Origin: Haliea sp040221975
GTDB taxonomy: Bacteria; Pseudomonadota; Gammaproteobacteria; Pseudomonadales; Halieaceae
Assembly: GCA_040221975.1 (NCBI GenBank)
Contig: JAVJWR010000036.1
Coordinates: 186,001-250,000 of the forward strand
Direction of reading: 5' to 3'
Length of the DNA: 64,000 bases
Below, in pieces: positions 18,180-27,186 of the stretch. Position numbers and translations under genes: made by a program. Every line of letters starts with the position of its first letter. Position 1 is the first letter of the stretch. Below the pieces are notes generated by a model. The model was not told the DNA's origin and made no database searches. It worked only from the letters and a program-made list of their open reading frames with translations.

Positions 18180-19220
18180 TCAAGAAAGGTCAAATTCATC
18201 GCCATCATCAAAAGCGTCACGCTGCCGCAAGTGGTCGGCCCGAGCGTCCTGTCGACCGCTAACCCGACGCATCCTGCCACTACGTTCCGTCGCAGCTTCC
18301 TCCGATTCCTGACTGAAAGCACACAGGTGTATGACGCGATTCCTGGCAGCCAACGCACCGCCAGTGATCGAGCTCGAGTGGACGCGCAAGTCCTCGCCTT
18401 CCCCGAGCGCGGTAAAGCTGTCGACTTGCGCTGCGGCTACCGCCTCCAAAAAGGACTCCACGCTCAGCTCATCGGCAACAACATCAGACTGCTGCTCTTC
18501 AATGGCATCCAGCGCATAACTGCGAATCAACTTGGGCATCAGTTTGCCGCAGGTGGCACTGGCATCGAACAGTTCCACACCGCGGATTTCGCCGTTGATG
18601 GCAAAGCACGCCCCTATCTGGTTGTCTGCAACCTGGAAGCCGGCCACGTACTCATCAACAGACACGGAAAAGTGTTCATAGGCGTCGGAGATGGCACCGG
18701 TGGCGGAGCCCACTGCCATATTGCGCATCTTGTCGCCGATGTCTGACCAGACTTCAGACTGGTTCGAGTTGCGGCCACTGCCATCTCGGAGGTTCTCGCT
18801 CACCCGCGCCGCCTTACGCGCCCTCCCCTTGCTGAAGAATGTGCGCTCGGCAGAGGCGAATTCACGGGTAAGATGGCTCCAGCGACCCTGCTCTACACAG
18901 GACACCGGGATCTCAAGCTTGGTCTTGGCCGGCACCAGGATACTGAGGTTGAGGATGCGGTTCTGCTTCGCCCCAACTAGCTCCTCCCCATCGAGCAGGA
19001 ATACCGCCTGCTCCGATGTATTGTCCAGCAACAGCGTGGGAACGCTGCCGGATTCAGACACCTCGGTGACCACGGCGAGGCCGAGGGCCTGGGCTTCGGC
19101 GAGGGTCAGGTAATCGGCCTGGCTGCCATTGGCTGCCATCAATGGCGTAATCGACAGGTTGGCGAAAGTTTGCGTTTCGCCCAACGCGACGTTGTGAAGG
19201 GCTACGTTGATCATGGTCAT
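18180..19220 (-). CDS. ARPP-1 family (DUF6569-like) protein
   Basis: 346 aa from the ATG at 19220, preceded by GGGAG/AGGA; a longer frame upstream lacks a good start. The N-terminal half carries patterns such as LLDNTSEQAVFLLDGEELVGAKQNR and the PVSCVEQGRW segment, which I associate with the ARPP-1 domain. These are beta-rich proteins with conserved Cys and acidic residues that occur near ADP-ribose and phosphatase-type enzymes. The second half has a CGKLMPKLIRSYALDAIEE segment. The biochemical role is unknown. A 17-bp palindrome lies about 67 nt upstream. The unknown 217-aa gene upstream and the 112-aa gene downstream share its strand and may form one operon. Confidence 0.65.
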   Translation of the reverse strand: MTMINVALHNVALGETQTFANLSITPLMAANGSQADYLTLAEAQALGLAVVTEVSESGSVPTLLLDNTSEQAVFLLDGEELVGAKQNRILNLSILVPAKTKLEIPVSCVEQGRWSHLTREFASAERTFFSKGRARKAARVSENLRDGSGRNSNQSEVWSDIGDKMRNMAVGSATGAISDAYEHFSVSVDEYVAGFQVADNQIGACFAINGEIRGVELFDASATCGKLMPKLIRSYALDAIEEQQSDVVADELSVESFLEAVAAAQVDSFTALGEGEDLRVHSSSITGGALAARNRVIHLCAFSQESEEAATERSGRMRRVSGRQDARADHLRQRDAFDDGDEFDLS

Positions 19221-19286
19221 GGTCCTGTACTCCCGGTTCGTAGGGGGCTGGTGTAGCGCCATGAATGATAGTCGCAACAAATCACA

Positions 19287-19303
19287 TGTATATAATGTAT
19301 ACA
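19287..19303. promoter_or_regulatory. 17-bp palindrome TGTATA-N5-TATACA, candidate operator
   Basis: A perfect 6-bp inverted repeat with a 5-nt AT-rich centre, in the short gap between the 217-aa gene and the ARPP-1-like gene. It also contains a TATAAT hexamer. The form suits an operator overlapping a promoter. It does not match the CTGT-N8-ACAG LexA consensus. No regulator gene is adjacent. Confidence 0.4.
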
Positions 19304-19330
19304 TATACACGTCGCGTTTTCGCGCAGGTG

Positions 19331-19984
19331 TTAGTCGTCCTCCTCTTTATGCTCTATATTTTCCTCTACCCATTGCTCACCCAGAGCCTGATAACAGTCA
19401 CTCAGCTGCGGGTAAAAGGGCGAGCTCAGGGACAGGAAGCCGAGGATCTCCAACGGCTCGTTGCCGCAGGCTCTCATATAGGTCCAGTTAGAGGTGAGGA
19501 TACCGCCGGGGTAACAGGGTTCGGGATTACCGGCGCCATCAATCAGGTCGATAAGTTCTGTGAGAGTCAGCGGTTGCTCTGACTCGTGGAATGGTAGCTC
19601 GTAGCGCATGGACTCTTCCTCCTCGTACTCACCCACAATCCGGTAATGGATTGCACCGTCCGATTGCCGTGCGCGCACGCTGATCTGGTCGCTGGTGGTT
19701 GACGCCATGCTGATTCGGGCGATCTCCACTTCTTTGTCGTAAAGGGGTGGCAGGAATTCACCTCCCAGGCACCAGGGGCCTGACCCGCCCCAGGCGGATC
19801 GCTCCTCGTCAACAAGCCCCTCTTTGACGAGGAATTCGTTCAATCCCCTGAAACCTTCCGCTTCGTAGATCCGCCGGGCTATGTGCTGACGGGTCTTACC
19901 GCGGATGTGGGACAATAACTGCTCGGGCTTAAGGGATTCCGGCCAATAGCTGCCGGGCCGGAAAGACATGTTGATTGTGTTCAT
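19331..19984 (-). CDS. Hypothetical protein, 217 aa
   Basis: ATG start. An acidic, soluble protein with no signal peptide or membrane segments. The N-terminal part (PEQLLSHIRGKTRQHIARRIYE) looks like a small helical domain; the rest is mixed, with an acidic tail (EENIEHKEEDD). No known family recognised. It is on the same strand as, and about 110 nt upstream of, the ARPP-1-like gene. The intervening palindrome could instead separate two transcripts. Confidence 0.6.
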   Translation of the reverse strand: MNTINMSFRPGSYWPESLKPEQLLSHIRGKTRQHIARRIYEAEGFRGLNEFLVKEGLVDEERSAWGGSGPWCLGGEFLPPLYDKEVEIARISMASTTSDQISVRARQSDGAIHYRIVGEYEEEESMRYELPFHESEQPLTLTELIDLIDGAGNPEPCYPGGILTSNWTYMRACGNEPLEILGFLSLSSPFYPQLSDCYQALGEQWVEENIEHKEEDD

Positions 19985-20370
19985 GGTTAGCGCTCCGCTA
20001 AAAGTTAATCGGGAGCATCAAGTGGGCATACGGAACCTGTTTGGTTGCCTAATGGCCACATCTCCTTACGGAAACCACCTTGCCCAGGTAGGCAGGTTGG
20101 CAGGTTGGCAGGACATAAAGCCCTTCTTGATGCTGTGGGCGCGGTATAGTCAGAAACCGGGTCGAATGCTGCTACGAGCCGACCTGTATATTTATCATGT
20201 ACCGTTTTCAAGCGGATGCGGAAGGACTGCCCATTTCGGGCTGGCTTACAGCGCTATCCAATCGCGTGAAGTATGCGAAAGCTACCGCAAATTGGCCGTT
20301 TACGATTGCATCGTCAAGCGGCTGTGCTTTATCTTCAGCGATGATTCGGGCTAGATGGATAAAAACAAGA
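19985..20370. other. Non-coding interval containing repeat copy 1
   Basis: No convincing gene in about 390 bases. It contains the first copy of a ~100-bp dispersed repeat (20035-20140) whose inverted partner is at 21264-21363. It also holds the divergent promoter region between the 217-aa gene and the NYN gene. Confidence 0.5.
20035..20140 (+). repeat. Dispersed ~100-bp repeat, copy 1
   Basis: Aligns by eye with the reverse complement of 21264-21363. Shared blocks in the same order are TTGGTTGCCT, GGCCACAT, ACCTTGCCCAGGT, GGCAGGTTGGC and CTTGATGCTG. It lies upstream of the NYN-type gene. Confidence 0.7.
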
Positions 20371-20976
20371 ATGCCGACACCTACCAACTACATTCTTATC
20401 GACTTCGAGAACGTTCAGCCGCGGAATCTGGAGCTGCTGAAACAACACCCGTTCAAGGTGTTTGTGTTTGTCGGGGAGAACCAATCGAAGCTGCCTTTCG
20501 CCCTGGCCGAGGCGATGCAGGGCCTGGGAGATAATGGAAAGTACATAAAAGTTGCTGGGAATGGCACAAATGCGCTGGATTTCCACATTGCTTATTACAT
20601 CGGTCAACTCGCAGCAGAACACCCGGAAGGCTATTTTCACATCATCTCAAAGGACCAGGGGTTCGACCCCCTGATTCGACACCTGCGAGAGCTCAAGATA
20701 AAGGTCGGACGGCAGAAAGACCTGGCAGAGATACCTCTACTGCGCATCTCCAACGCTGTGGGTAAGGACGAAAAACTGGAACTCATCGTGAACAACCTGC
20801 GTGGGCGCGGCCAATCCAGGCCTCGCAAGGAATCCACCCTGGCCAACACGATCGACAGTCTTTTCACCAAATCCCTGGGTGAAGCCGAGTCTCTTGCTCT
20901 GGTAAGAGAATTGCAGCAACGCAAGTTCATCACGATCAATAATGGAAACGTGTCCTACCAACTGCCTGAGGTCTGA
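20371..20976 (+). CDS. NYN/PIN-like domain protein, putative RNase
   Basis: 201 aa from the ATG at 20371, the last Met before the conserved fold; the upstream open frame has no such features. The pattern YILIDFENVQPRN at the start, KVFVFVGENQSK, then NALDFHIAYYIGQLA and FHIISKDQGFDPLIRHL gives the acidic residues of a NYN/PIN-type nuclease: D in IDFEN, D in ALDFH and D in SKDQGFD. These proteins are metal-dependent RNases. The C-terminal ~60 residues resemble a small winged-helix or RNA-binding tail. It is the only plus-strand gene in this region and is bracketed by inverted copies of a ~100-bp repeat. Substrate unknown; toxin or defence roles are possible. Confidence 0.78.
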   Translation: MPTPTNYILIDFENVQPRNLELLKQHPFKVFVFVGENQSKLPFALAEAMQGLGDNGKYIKVAGNGTNALDFHIAYYIGQLAAEHPEGYFHIISKDQGFDPLIRHLRELKIKVGRQKDLAEIPLLRISNAVGKDEKLELIVNNLRGRGQSRPRKESTLANTIDSLFTKSLGEAESLALVRELQQRKFITINNGNVSYQLPEV

Positions 20977-20985
20977 GAGACGAAC

Positions 20986-21255
20986 CTAGGTCTCTACTAC
21001 CGGATAACAGGCGTCACCCCACAGGGTATTCGGGTTGTCCATCATCAGCTGGATTACATAAGGCACCAGCTTGCCCAGGAAGGCGGAACAGTCCCGTAAC
21101 TGGTCCCTGTTCACACTGCTATTCCAGGTGGGCCGCCGTGAATCAGCTGGTTGCTCAGGGTGTACATACGGGCAAGGATGATGGACAGCACGTGGGTAGT
21201 CCGGTGGGCTGCCAGTGCTTCGCTGGCCGCGAACTTGGCGCTCGCCAAATTGGAC
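20986..21255 (-). pseudogene. Remnant of HEPN (Apea-like) domain protein, frameshifted
   Basis: Two minus-strand frames join into one recognisable C-terminus. The first reads KFAASEALAAHRTT and HVLSIILARMYTLSNQLIHGG (about 21255-21135). The second continues with WNSSVNRDQLRDCSAFLGKLVP and ends in DACYPVVET and a stop at 20986. The R-N-Q-L-H pattern followed by TWNS-NRDQ is typical of Apea-like HEPN proteins. The frames are offset at about 21128-21136, consistent with one missing base. The 5' two thirds of the gene are absent; the remnant begins where repeat copy 2 ends. Confidence 0.7.
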
Positions 21256-21263
21256 CCCTAATG

Positions 21264-21363
21264 GCACCAGCATCAAGAGAGGGCTGGCGCCTCGCCAACC
21301 TGCCAACCTGGGCAAGGTCGTCGACTATAAAGAGTCATGTGGCCTCAAGGCAACCAATCAGGT
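21264..21363 (-). repeat. Dispersed ~100-bp repeat, copy 2 (inverted)
   Basis: Reverse-complement partner of 20035-20140. Together the copies bracket the NYN gene and the HEPN remnant. The copies have diverged in spacer segments but keep five blocks in order. Confidence 0.7.
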
Positions 21364-21872
21364 TATCCTGCTTTTCGGCTCCCTTTCCGCATCAACGTTT
21401 TGAGGAGGGAGCTGATATACCTCCACACCATTTTGCCGACTGCAGCGCACATACCCCATTCCGGCACGGATGCTCCTGCTGCCCTGCCCCACCAGTTCAT
21501 GCTCTGGGAGGGCAACTTGTGACAGGGCATTGCGATGGTTACTGAATGGTATACCGGCGACTTGTTCGGTATACCCGGTATCTCCATCACGAGGACGCCA
21601 ATCAGCCGGGTGATGGTCGACCTGGAGCGCTTCACTCAATCTAACGTTCTATTCTAGTTTGATATCACGCCTGTTGATCATACTCACTGATCTAGTATTC
21701 AACGCCCTCCACCCTGAATATGTACCAGAAAAACATTGGGACTCTCATCGTCTGGGTTTTGTCGCACATGCTGCCTGCCGAAGGTTGGGGTAAGAAGTGA
21801 TTTGGTGAGAGAGCGCCCCAAGGTATTATTATCTATCACCTATAGCTCAAATGCCTTCAAAGAATATTTTTG
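21364..21872. other. Interval without a confident gene
   Basis: About 510 bases. Two overlapping minus-strand frames of about 90 codons (21358-21639) are open, but neither shows a recognisable domain or a good ribosome-binding site. They may be decayed coding sequence. No hairpin terminator seen. Confidence 0.4.
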
Positions 21873-22973
21873 TTACGCCACCTCCCTTGGTGCCAGGATC
21901 AAAACCTCGTTTGCTGCCTCCGGTTTCGACAGAGCCTTCAATTCGTTTTCAAATGCGGACGGAGTGATCTTGTTTTCTAAAAAGAATTTGTACTGCGCCT
22001 CGTAGCCACTCAAGACATTATCTCTTTTGACCAAACTATCCATAATCTCGATTAGGTGCTCTCTTTCAAATTTTTCCTGCTTGGATGAAAAATGGCTTGG
22101 CAATGTCCAGCGAGATTTTGGCTTAATTCGAAGGTGATCTACCCAGTCCCAGCCGCGCGTTTCTTCTGCAGAGAAATCCATCCACTCAACCAACTTTGCC
22201 GCTGGTACGGAAGACAAATATTCATCGTTTAAAAATCGATGCTCATCGCCTTGCAGAATCTTTTCATTCGCGATGTATCGGCTCTTCTCCCTCCATTGAG
22301 CGATGCCCTCCGCTAGTTCAACTACGGCATTGTCATACATACCTAACTCTGCACTGCATCTGGCTTTCATGAGAAAAGCTGTGCAGTAGTAGTGTTGACT
22401 CGATACTGACTCTAATAGCCCTGCCGGCAATGAATCTTCCCACGCTTGCAAGTACTGCATTGCAACTTGACCCACTTTGCTACGATGTGTATGTAAAACC
22501 TGTGTTCGATGGTTTTGATCAGAAGGCAAATTCTCCAAGTCTTGGGCTGCATCCAACAACGCTGCATGGCGCTCAGTCTCCAGAAAATTCTTTATCCACT
22601 TTATATCTTCTCCTAGATCTTTAAGTCGCCGATCAACTTTTTTTAAACTCTGATGCATTACCGCAAATCCAACCGCGCTAACGGCAAGTCCAAGTCCCGA
22701 CATAGCCATAGTAGCTGTACTCACCGCCATGATTTGTTCGCTCATTTTCTTAAGATTGTGCAATTGATATGTATTGAACATCTCAAACGGTGCACTAATA
22801 AGACCGAATGGATCAAGACTACGACTAGCTGCGGGAATTAGATGGCGCACTATCTGACCGGTAGTATTTCTGACCACACCACCGTGAAGTGAGTAATCTC
22901 CAGTCGCCAAGCCCACCAATACAGAGTTGGGTATTGCTCTCTCAACGTTAAACAAGCTTCCCAGGACATCCAT
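21873..22973 (-). CDS. Hypothetical protein with one membrane segment, 366 aa
   Basis: ATG start. Residues about 85-107 (TATMAMSGLGLAVSAVGFAVM) form one hydrophobic helix, followed by a basic coiled-coil-like stretch (QSLKKVDRRLKDLGEDIKW). The rest is soluble, helical and repeat-like (possible TPR-type helices around 170-260). Many accessory-island proteins have this build of membrane anchor, coiled coil and helical domain, but no known family is recognised. It stands alone between the HEPN remnant and a ~500-bp intergenic region. Base composition is AT-rich, like the defence island and unlike the downstream housekeeping genes. Confidence 0.65.
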   Translation of the reverse strand: MDVLGSLFNVERAIPNSVLVGLATGDYSLHGGVVRNTTGQIVRHLIPAASRSLDPFGLISAPFEMFNTYQLHNLKKMSEQIMAVSTATMAMSGLGLAVSAVGFAVMHQSLKKVDRRLKDLGEDIKWIKNFLETERHAALLDAAQDLENLPSDQNHRTQVLHTHRSKVGQVAMQYLQAWEDSLPAGLLESVSSQHYYCTAFLMKARCSAELGMYDNAVVELAEGIAQWREKSRYIANEKILQGDEHRFLNDEYLSSVPAAKLVEWMDFSAEETRGWDWVDHLRIKPKSRWTLPSHFSSKQEKFEREHLIEIMDSLVKRDNVLSGYEAQYKFFLENKITPSAFENELKALSKPEAANEVLILAPREVA

Positions 22974-23498
22974 ATCGCACTCCTACCAGGTCAAAGTTGT
23001 TATTGGCTAAATTGGCTGCACACCCCTGAATTCGATCATACAATTTGTACCGAGTATAGAGACCATGTCCAGATCAATTGTTCTCTGCCTGGTCATTTTT
23101 ATAATTGCCACAATTCCCGTCGACCTCGGAGTGGGTGATTCCCACCCAAAACTCACCCCTAATTCTGGAGACGGTACTGATCTAGTGAACCAGCCCAGCG
23201 AGCCTACGTCTCGGCAAATCTTCTGCAAGGTATTGGGGTGACCGGTGCCCTGCTACGTAGCGGATTCAGGAAATCTGAAATTGAGCCCAATTATTGAAAA
23301 TACTCGGGGTGAATATGGGGGTATATATTACGCATATAATAACAGTTATCTATATATATCAATACCTTAAAAGTATTATTTAGTTGTCGCCGCCTCCACC
23401 AATCAAGCTAAAAAAGGTCGCCATGGGCGACCTTTTTTATGGCTCTACCCACATAACGGGGGTGGGCCGGTTTTCACTAAACCCGATTAATGCCCTCG
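22974..23498. other. AT-rich intergenic region with terminator
   Basis: No confident gene in about 525 bases. A plus-strand frame of 58 codons (23065-23241) begins with a hydrophobic, signal-like segment (MSRSIVLCLVIFIIATIPV) and is the only candidate small protein; it has no clear ribosome-binding site. The stretch 23310-23380 is very AT-rich. A hairpin terminator lies at 23409-23439. Confidence 0.4.
23409..23439. terminator. Rho-independent terminator (bidirectional)
   Basis: A-run, perfect 7-bp stem GGTCGCC / GGCGACC with an ATG loop, then a T-run; works in both directions. Its position 60 nt downstream of the minus-strand antiporter stop suggests it ends that transcript. Confidence 0.85.
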
Positions 23499-24611
23499 TT
23501 ATAGCGACAACCCTTTGTTTCGATTGCGCCTTTCCTGCAGTGCCAGAAATATCAGGGTCACGATGGTCAGCGGTATAACGCAGTACAGCATCATCGCGCT
23601 GAACCTGGGCAAGGCGTCATGATGCGACGCAGCCAGAACCAGGTAAAGGGTGTAGGCGACGTAGTAGCCGAGCAACAGCATGCCTTCCTGACGGCTGATG
23701 ACGCCACCGGTAAAGAAAACAGGCAGGCACAACAGCGCGACCCCGATCATCACGGGTATATCGAACCCGGTTACGGCTGTCGAAACCTCGATGCCCGCGG
23801 GCGCAACGATACTGGCGATCCCAAGCACGCCCATGATATTGAAAATATTGCTGCCGACCACGTTACCCACGGCAATGTCGCGCTCCCCGCGGATGGCAGC
23901 GATGATTGAGGTCACCACCTCGGGAAGAGAGGTGCCTGCCGCGACTATGGTCAAGCCGACCACCAATTCACTGACGCCCAGATACTCGGCAAACACCACC
24001 GCGCTGTCGACCAGCCAACGCGAGCCGACCACCAACAAAACAAGACCACCAACCACCAGACCCGCGTTTTTGGCCCAGCCCGGCTGACCCTGCTGGTCAA
24101 CGCCAAATTCCCGAACGTACTCCTCCTTAACCTTGGCGCTTTCCCGGCGGCTCTGGTAAATCAGAAACCAGATATAGGCCGACAAACCCGCGACCAGAAC
24201 CAAGCCGTCCACCCGACCGAAGCTCTCATCCAGCGACATGACCAGCACGATGATCGAGAGAATAATCATCAAGGGCACATCAAACCGAACCAGCTGTTGC
24301 GAAACAACCAGTGGGACTATCAGGGCGGAGACACCGAGAATGAACAAGACGTTGAAGATATTGCTGCCAACCACATTACCGACGGCAATACTGGTCTCGC
24401 CGGACAACGCCGACTTGACGCTCACCGCGAGCTCCGGTGAACTGGTCCCAAAAGCCACAACCGTCAGCCCTACAACCAGTGGCGATATGCCGAGAACTGC
24501 GGCCAGCCGGGTTGCCCCTCGCACCAGGGCTTCCGCGCCAACAACGAGCAAAAGTAGTCCAGCGAGAAACAGGAAGATTGTCATTTTGGCCTCCGTATTT
24601 GTCATGGTCAA
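23499..24611 (-). CDS. Calcium/sodium antiporter (CaCA family, YrbG-like)
   Basis: 370 aa (first Met, or the Met at residue 10, MTIFLFLAG). Inner-membrane protein with about 10 hydrophobic helices in two homologous halves. Each half carries the alpha-repeat signature: first GLTVVAFGTSSPELAVS with GNVVGSNIFN, and second GLTIVAAGTSLPEVVTS with GNVVGSNIFN. The acidic residues in those repeats bind cations. The family exchanges Na+ or H+ for Ca2+ across the membrane. It ends just before a strong hairpin terminator and is probably a single-gene transcript. The L,D-transpeptidase gene is upstream on the same strand. Confidence 0.92.
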   Translation of the reverse strand: MTMTNTEAKMTIFLFLAGLLLLVVGAEALVRGATRLAAVLGISPLVVGLTVVAFGTSSPELAVSVKSALSGETSIAVGNVVGSNIFNVLFILGVSALIVPLVVSQQLVRFDVPLMIILSIIVLVMSLDESFGRVDGLVLVAGLSAYIWFLIYQSRRESAKVKEEYVREFGVDQQGQPGWAKNAGLVVGGLVLLVVGSRWLVDSAVVFAEYLGVSELVVGLTIVAAGTSLPEVVTSIIAAIRGERDIAVGNVVGSNIFNIMGVLGIASIVAPAGIEVSTAVTGFDIPVMIGVALLCLPVFFTGGVISRQEGMLLLGYYVAYTLYLVLAASHHDALPRFSAMMLYCVIPLTIVTLIFLALQERRNRNKGLSL

Positions 24612-24640
24612 ACCGGGACAGAAGCTCAGTCCGGGCTTAG

Positions 24641-26284
24641 CTATCGCATGGCATAGGAAGGGGCCGGACTGACAGGTTCCGGTCCGGCCTGTGCCCGCAG
24701 CAGGGCTATCAGTGCACTGTCCCGGCTGTAGATATCGCGGCGAAAAGCAATGTCGCCCGAATCAGTCGCAAAGGCGGTGAAATAGACCAGGTAGGTCGGC
24801 ACCGGCTGCCTGAGGTTGATGGTCAGTGTTTCCTGACGTGCCATCAGTGCCTCGACATGTCCTGCGCGGGCGTGCCCCTCACGCTCAAGTAGCCACTCCG
24901 CCAACACCGTGGGATGCTCAAGCCGGATGCAGCCGGATGAAAAGCTGCGCTCCTGCCGCGCAAACAGTTCCCGACTGGGCGTGTCATGAAGGTATACCGC
25001 ATAGGGATTTGGCATCATGAATTTTATGCTGCCCAGCGCGTTCTGCGGTCCGGGCTGTTGCCGCAGCAGGTAGTTGAAGCTGCGACGGGTCACCGACGCC
25101 CAGTCAATTGCGCTTACCGGCACAAATACATCTCTGCCCGGAGGACGGGTTTCGTATCCCTTCTGCGCCTCCGCCAGGGCATCTGCCTGCAGCAATGGCA
25201 GTTTGTCCTTGGTGGCAATACTGAAAGGCACGTTCCAGTACGGGTTGAGCACCATGTACTTGAGCGTTTCCGTAAACACGGGAGTTCGACGATACGGCTT
25301 GCCTACGATCACGTTCATGGATAGAGCCGGCTCGCCGTCTTCAAAGGCGCGCAGTGTGTAAGCGGCAATATTCACACGCACGTAGGTAGCTGGCATCTCT
25401 CGCGGCAACCAGCGCCAACGCTCCAGGTTGGCGTCGATTCGGTCTATCCAGGAAACCCGGTTCGCGTTCAGGACCTCCAGGGTGTTTGCACCCACGATGC
25501 CATCGGGCTCCAGACCAGCGGCCAGCTGGAACGCGGTGACCTCGCGCAACAAATCGGTATCGTAATACGGCGTGTAATCACCCGGGCCCTGCAGTCGCTG
25601 CTTCAGCATGACCACCCGCTCACTGCTGTCCCGGGGCCTCAGCAGGGTGCCGGGCGGGATCTGGACAGAGGCCTCCTCGTCCATTGCGAGAATATCGGCC
25701 CGGCGCTGGAGGAGAAGCGTGTAGTCAGTTGCCTGCGGCCATAACGCCTCGAGCGTTCTGGTGACAGAACCCGGCTGGCGGACGGCGGAAACAAGCAACT
25801 CAACTGGATCCATTTCAGCCCGCGGCACCTTCCAGTCTTCATCCAGGCTGGATGGTGATACAACACCGCGCGACCGGTGTAGCGCCTGGGACAGAAACGC
25901 GTCGGTCAGCAGGAGTTCGACTGCAAGACGCGCCTCGCCCTCCTCCATACCCAGCAACCGTTGTAGCGCACTGCGGTGATAGCGCTCGGCCGCGAAACCA
26001 TGCGCCGCGGACTGGTCGATCGCCGCCAGCATCTCCGGCACCTCCGCCTGCAACGGGGCCCCGGCGAGCCAGACAGGCTCGTGATTACGATCACGATACA
26101 AACGGGAAAGAACTGCCGGGTGCTCCAACCGTTGCCCGGAAATCATCGGTACGGCGCCGGCGTCGAGCCCCTCCAGATAGCCCCGGATTACATCTGCCAC
26201 CTCACCATCCGCCCTGGCAAGCGGTGCCAGGCACAGCAAGACAAGCAAAAAGGACCTTCTGATATTCGGACATCTCATGCTCAT
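24641..26284 (-). CDS. ldtD: L,D-transpeptidase, YcbB/LdtD-like
   Basis: 547 aa with an N-terminal signal peptide (RRSFLLVLLCLAPLARA), so periplasmic. Order: a helical N-terminal domain, a peptidoglycan-binding type 1 domain at about 220-275 (VTAFQLAAGLEPDGIVGANTLEVLN), then a YkuD catalytic domain from about 295. The active-site motif HDTPSRELF...SSGCIRLEHP contains the catalytic Cys and His. The large insertion within the catalytic domain is typical of YcbB. These enzymes make 3-3 cross-links in peptidoglycan. ATG at 26284; the Met two codons later is equally possible. Confidence 0.9.
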   Translation of the reverse strand: MSMRCPNIRRSFLLVLLCLAPLARADGEVADVIRGYLEGLDAGAVPMISGQRLEHPAVLSRLYRDRNHEPVWLAGAPLQAEVPEMLAAIDQSAAHGFAAERYHRSALQRLLGMEEGEARLAVELLLTDAFLSQALHRSRGVVSPSSLDEDWKVPRAEMDPVELLVSAVRQPGSVTRTLEALWPQATDYTLLLQRRADILAMDEEASVQIPPGTLLRPRDSSERVVMLKQRLQGPGDYTPYYDTDLLREVTAFQLAAGLEPDGIVGANTLEVLNANRVSWIDRIDANLERWRWLPREMPATYVRVNIAAYTLRAFEDGEPALSMNVIVGKPYRRTPVFTETLKYMVLNPYWNVPFSIATKDKLPLLQADALAEAQKGYETRPPGRDVFVPVSAIDWASVTRRSFNYLLRQQPGPQNALGSIKFMMPNPYAVYLHDTPSRELFARQERSFSSGCIRLEHPTVLAEWLLEREGHARAGHVEALMARQETLTINLRQPVPTYLVYFTAFATDSGDIAFRRDIYSRDSALIALLRAQAGPEPVSPAPSYAMR

Positions 26285-26394
26285 GCGCCCAGTATACGCT
26301 CCGGAGGGCAGCTTGGCAGCAACCGGTGCATCGAGCTCTTCACCGAACTTGAGGGTCCCCTCTGAAGCTCGGAAGCCGGGAACATACGGGAGCG

Positions 26395-27027
26395 CTACCT
26401 TCGAGTGTATCTACCGTCGAAAGCGACTACCCATGCACCGCTTGCGTCTGTTGATTCCCACAGCTGACGGACACTGCCATCGGCCGCCGGCGTCCATGAG
26501 ATCCGATGCCTGGTGATAGCCTGGTTCGTTCCGGTGGTCTCGCCCTCCAGAACCATCCGTCCGTCACGAACTCCGCCTTCAAGCAACAACAGCAAACCAC
26601 TCGAGTCGACCCAGGTCTGATGCCAGGTTTGCCGCGACGCGTCATAGATATTGAAGCTCTCCCCGCTGTAACCTCGGCCGGTGTCGTAGCGCTCGTGCAA
26701 AACACAGCCACCGATCTCCCTTGTTATGCTATTGGTGCCCGCCAACTGGCCATCAGCGCGGTGAACATTCCAGTCCCCAATCCAGAAGTCGAAGGCTCGA
26801 TGCTCGGCGCCCATACACGCCATTGGCACCGTCTGCGCCAATGCGGGTGCGGAAAAACCGAGCATCAACACTCCGCTGAACAGCAGGCAGACCGCGAGGT
26901 GAACCCCCGCAAGCGGTCGCATAGTGCGCAACCCATGCACTGCAAAGAAAACTGGTCGTCCTGGCCCGAAAGCAGTTCGCTCCACGGCAGGGGCATCAGC
27001 AGAGGCTGCGATTCTCGATTCGATCAT
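26395..27027 (-). CDS. Secreted DUF1579-like protein
   Basis: Start placed at the ATG at 27027, which has GGAG 8-9 nt upstream. A later ATG at 26922 would start right at the signal peptide (MRPLAGVHLAVCLLFSGVLML...APALAQ) and is also plausible. After the signal peptide comes AFDFWIGDWNV, typical of small lipocalin-like beta-barrel proteins annotated as DUF1579, followed by beta-strand-rich sequence with WTPAADGSVRQLWESTD. Probably a periplasmic or exported protein; no enzymatic function can be assigned. Confidence 0.7.
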   Translation of the reverse strand: MIESRIAASADAPAVERTAFGPGRPVFFAVHGLRTMRPLAGVHLAVCLLFSGVLMLGFSAPALAQTVPMACMGAEHRAFDFWIGDWNVHRADGQLAGTNSITREIGGCVLHERYDTGRGYSGESFNIYDASRQTWHQTWVDSSGLLLLLEGGVRDGRMVLEGETTGTNQAITRHRISWTPAADGSVRQLWESTDASGAWVVAFDGRYTRR

Positions 27028-27186
27028 GGCTTTGTCTCCATGGATGCAAGCGGGGGCCGTTTCCGCGGAAAGGCAGCCACACTCCGAATGTGGACTGTAA
27101 TTGGGTATGGAACCACAGGAAGTCTCGTTCACTTGTCGCATCGGTTGCGGCCTCCAGAGAGCATCGGCATCATTCCTTTCAGGCGA

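Noticed and set aside
19287..19303. LexA/SOS box
   Set aside because: The palindrome is TGTATA-N5-TATACA and does not fit CTGT-N8-ACAG.
21358..21639. Two overlapping minus-strand frames of 90-93 codons
   Set aside because: No domain, no clear ribosome-binding site, and both are equally open; not supported as genes.
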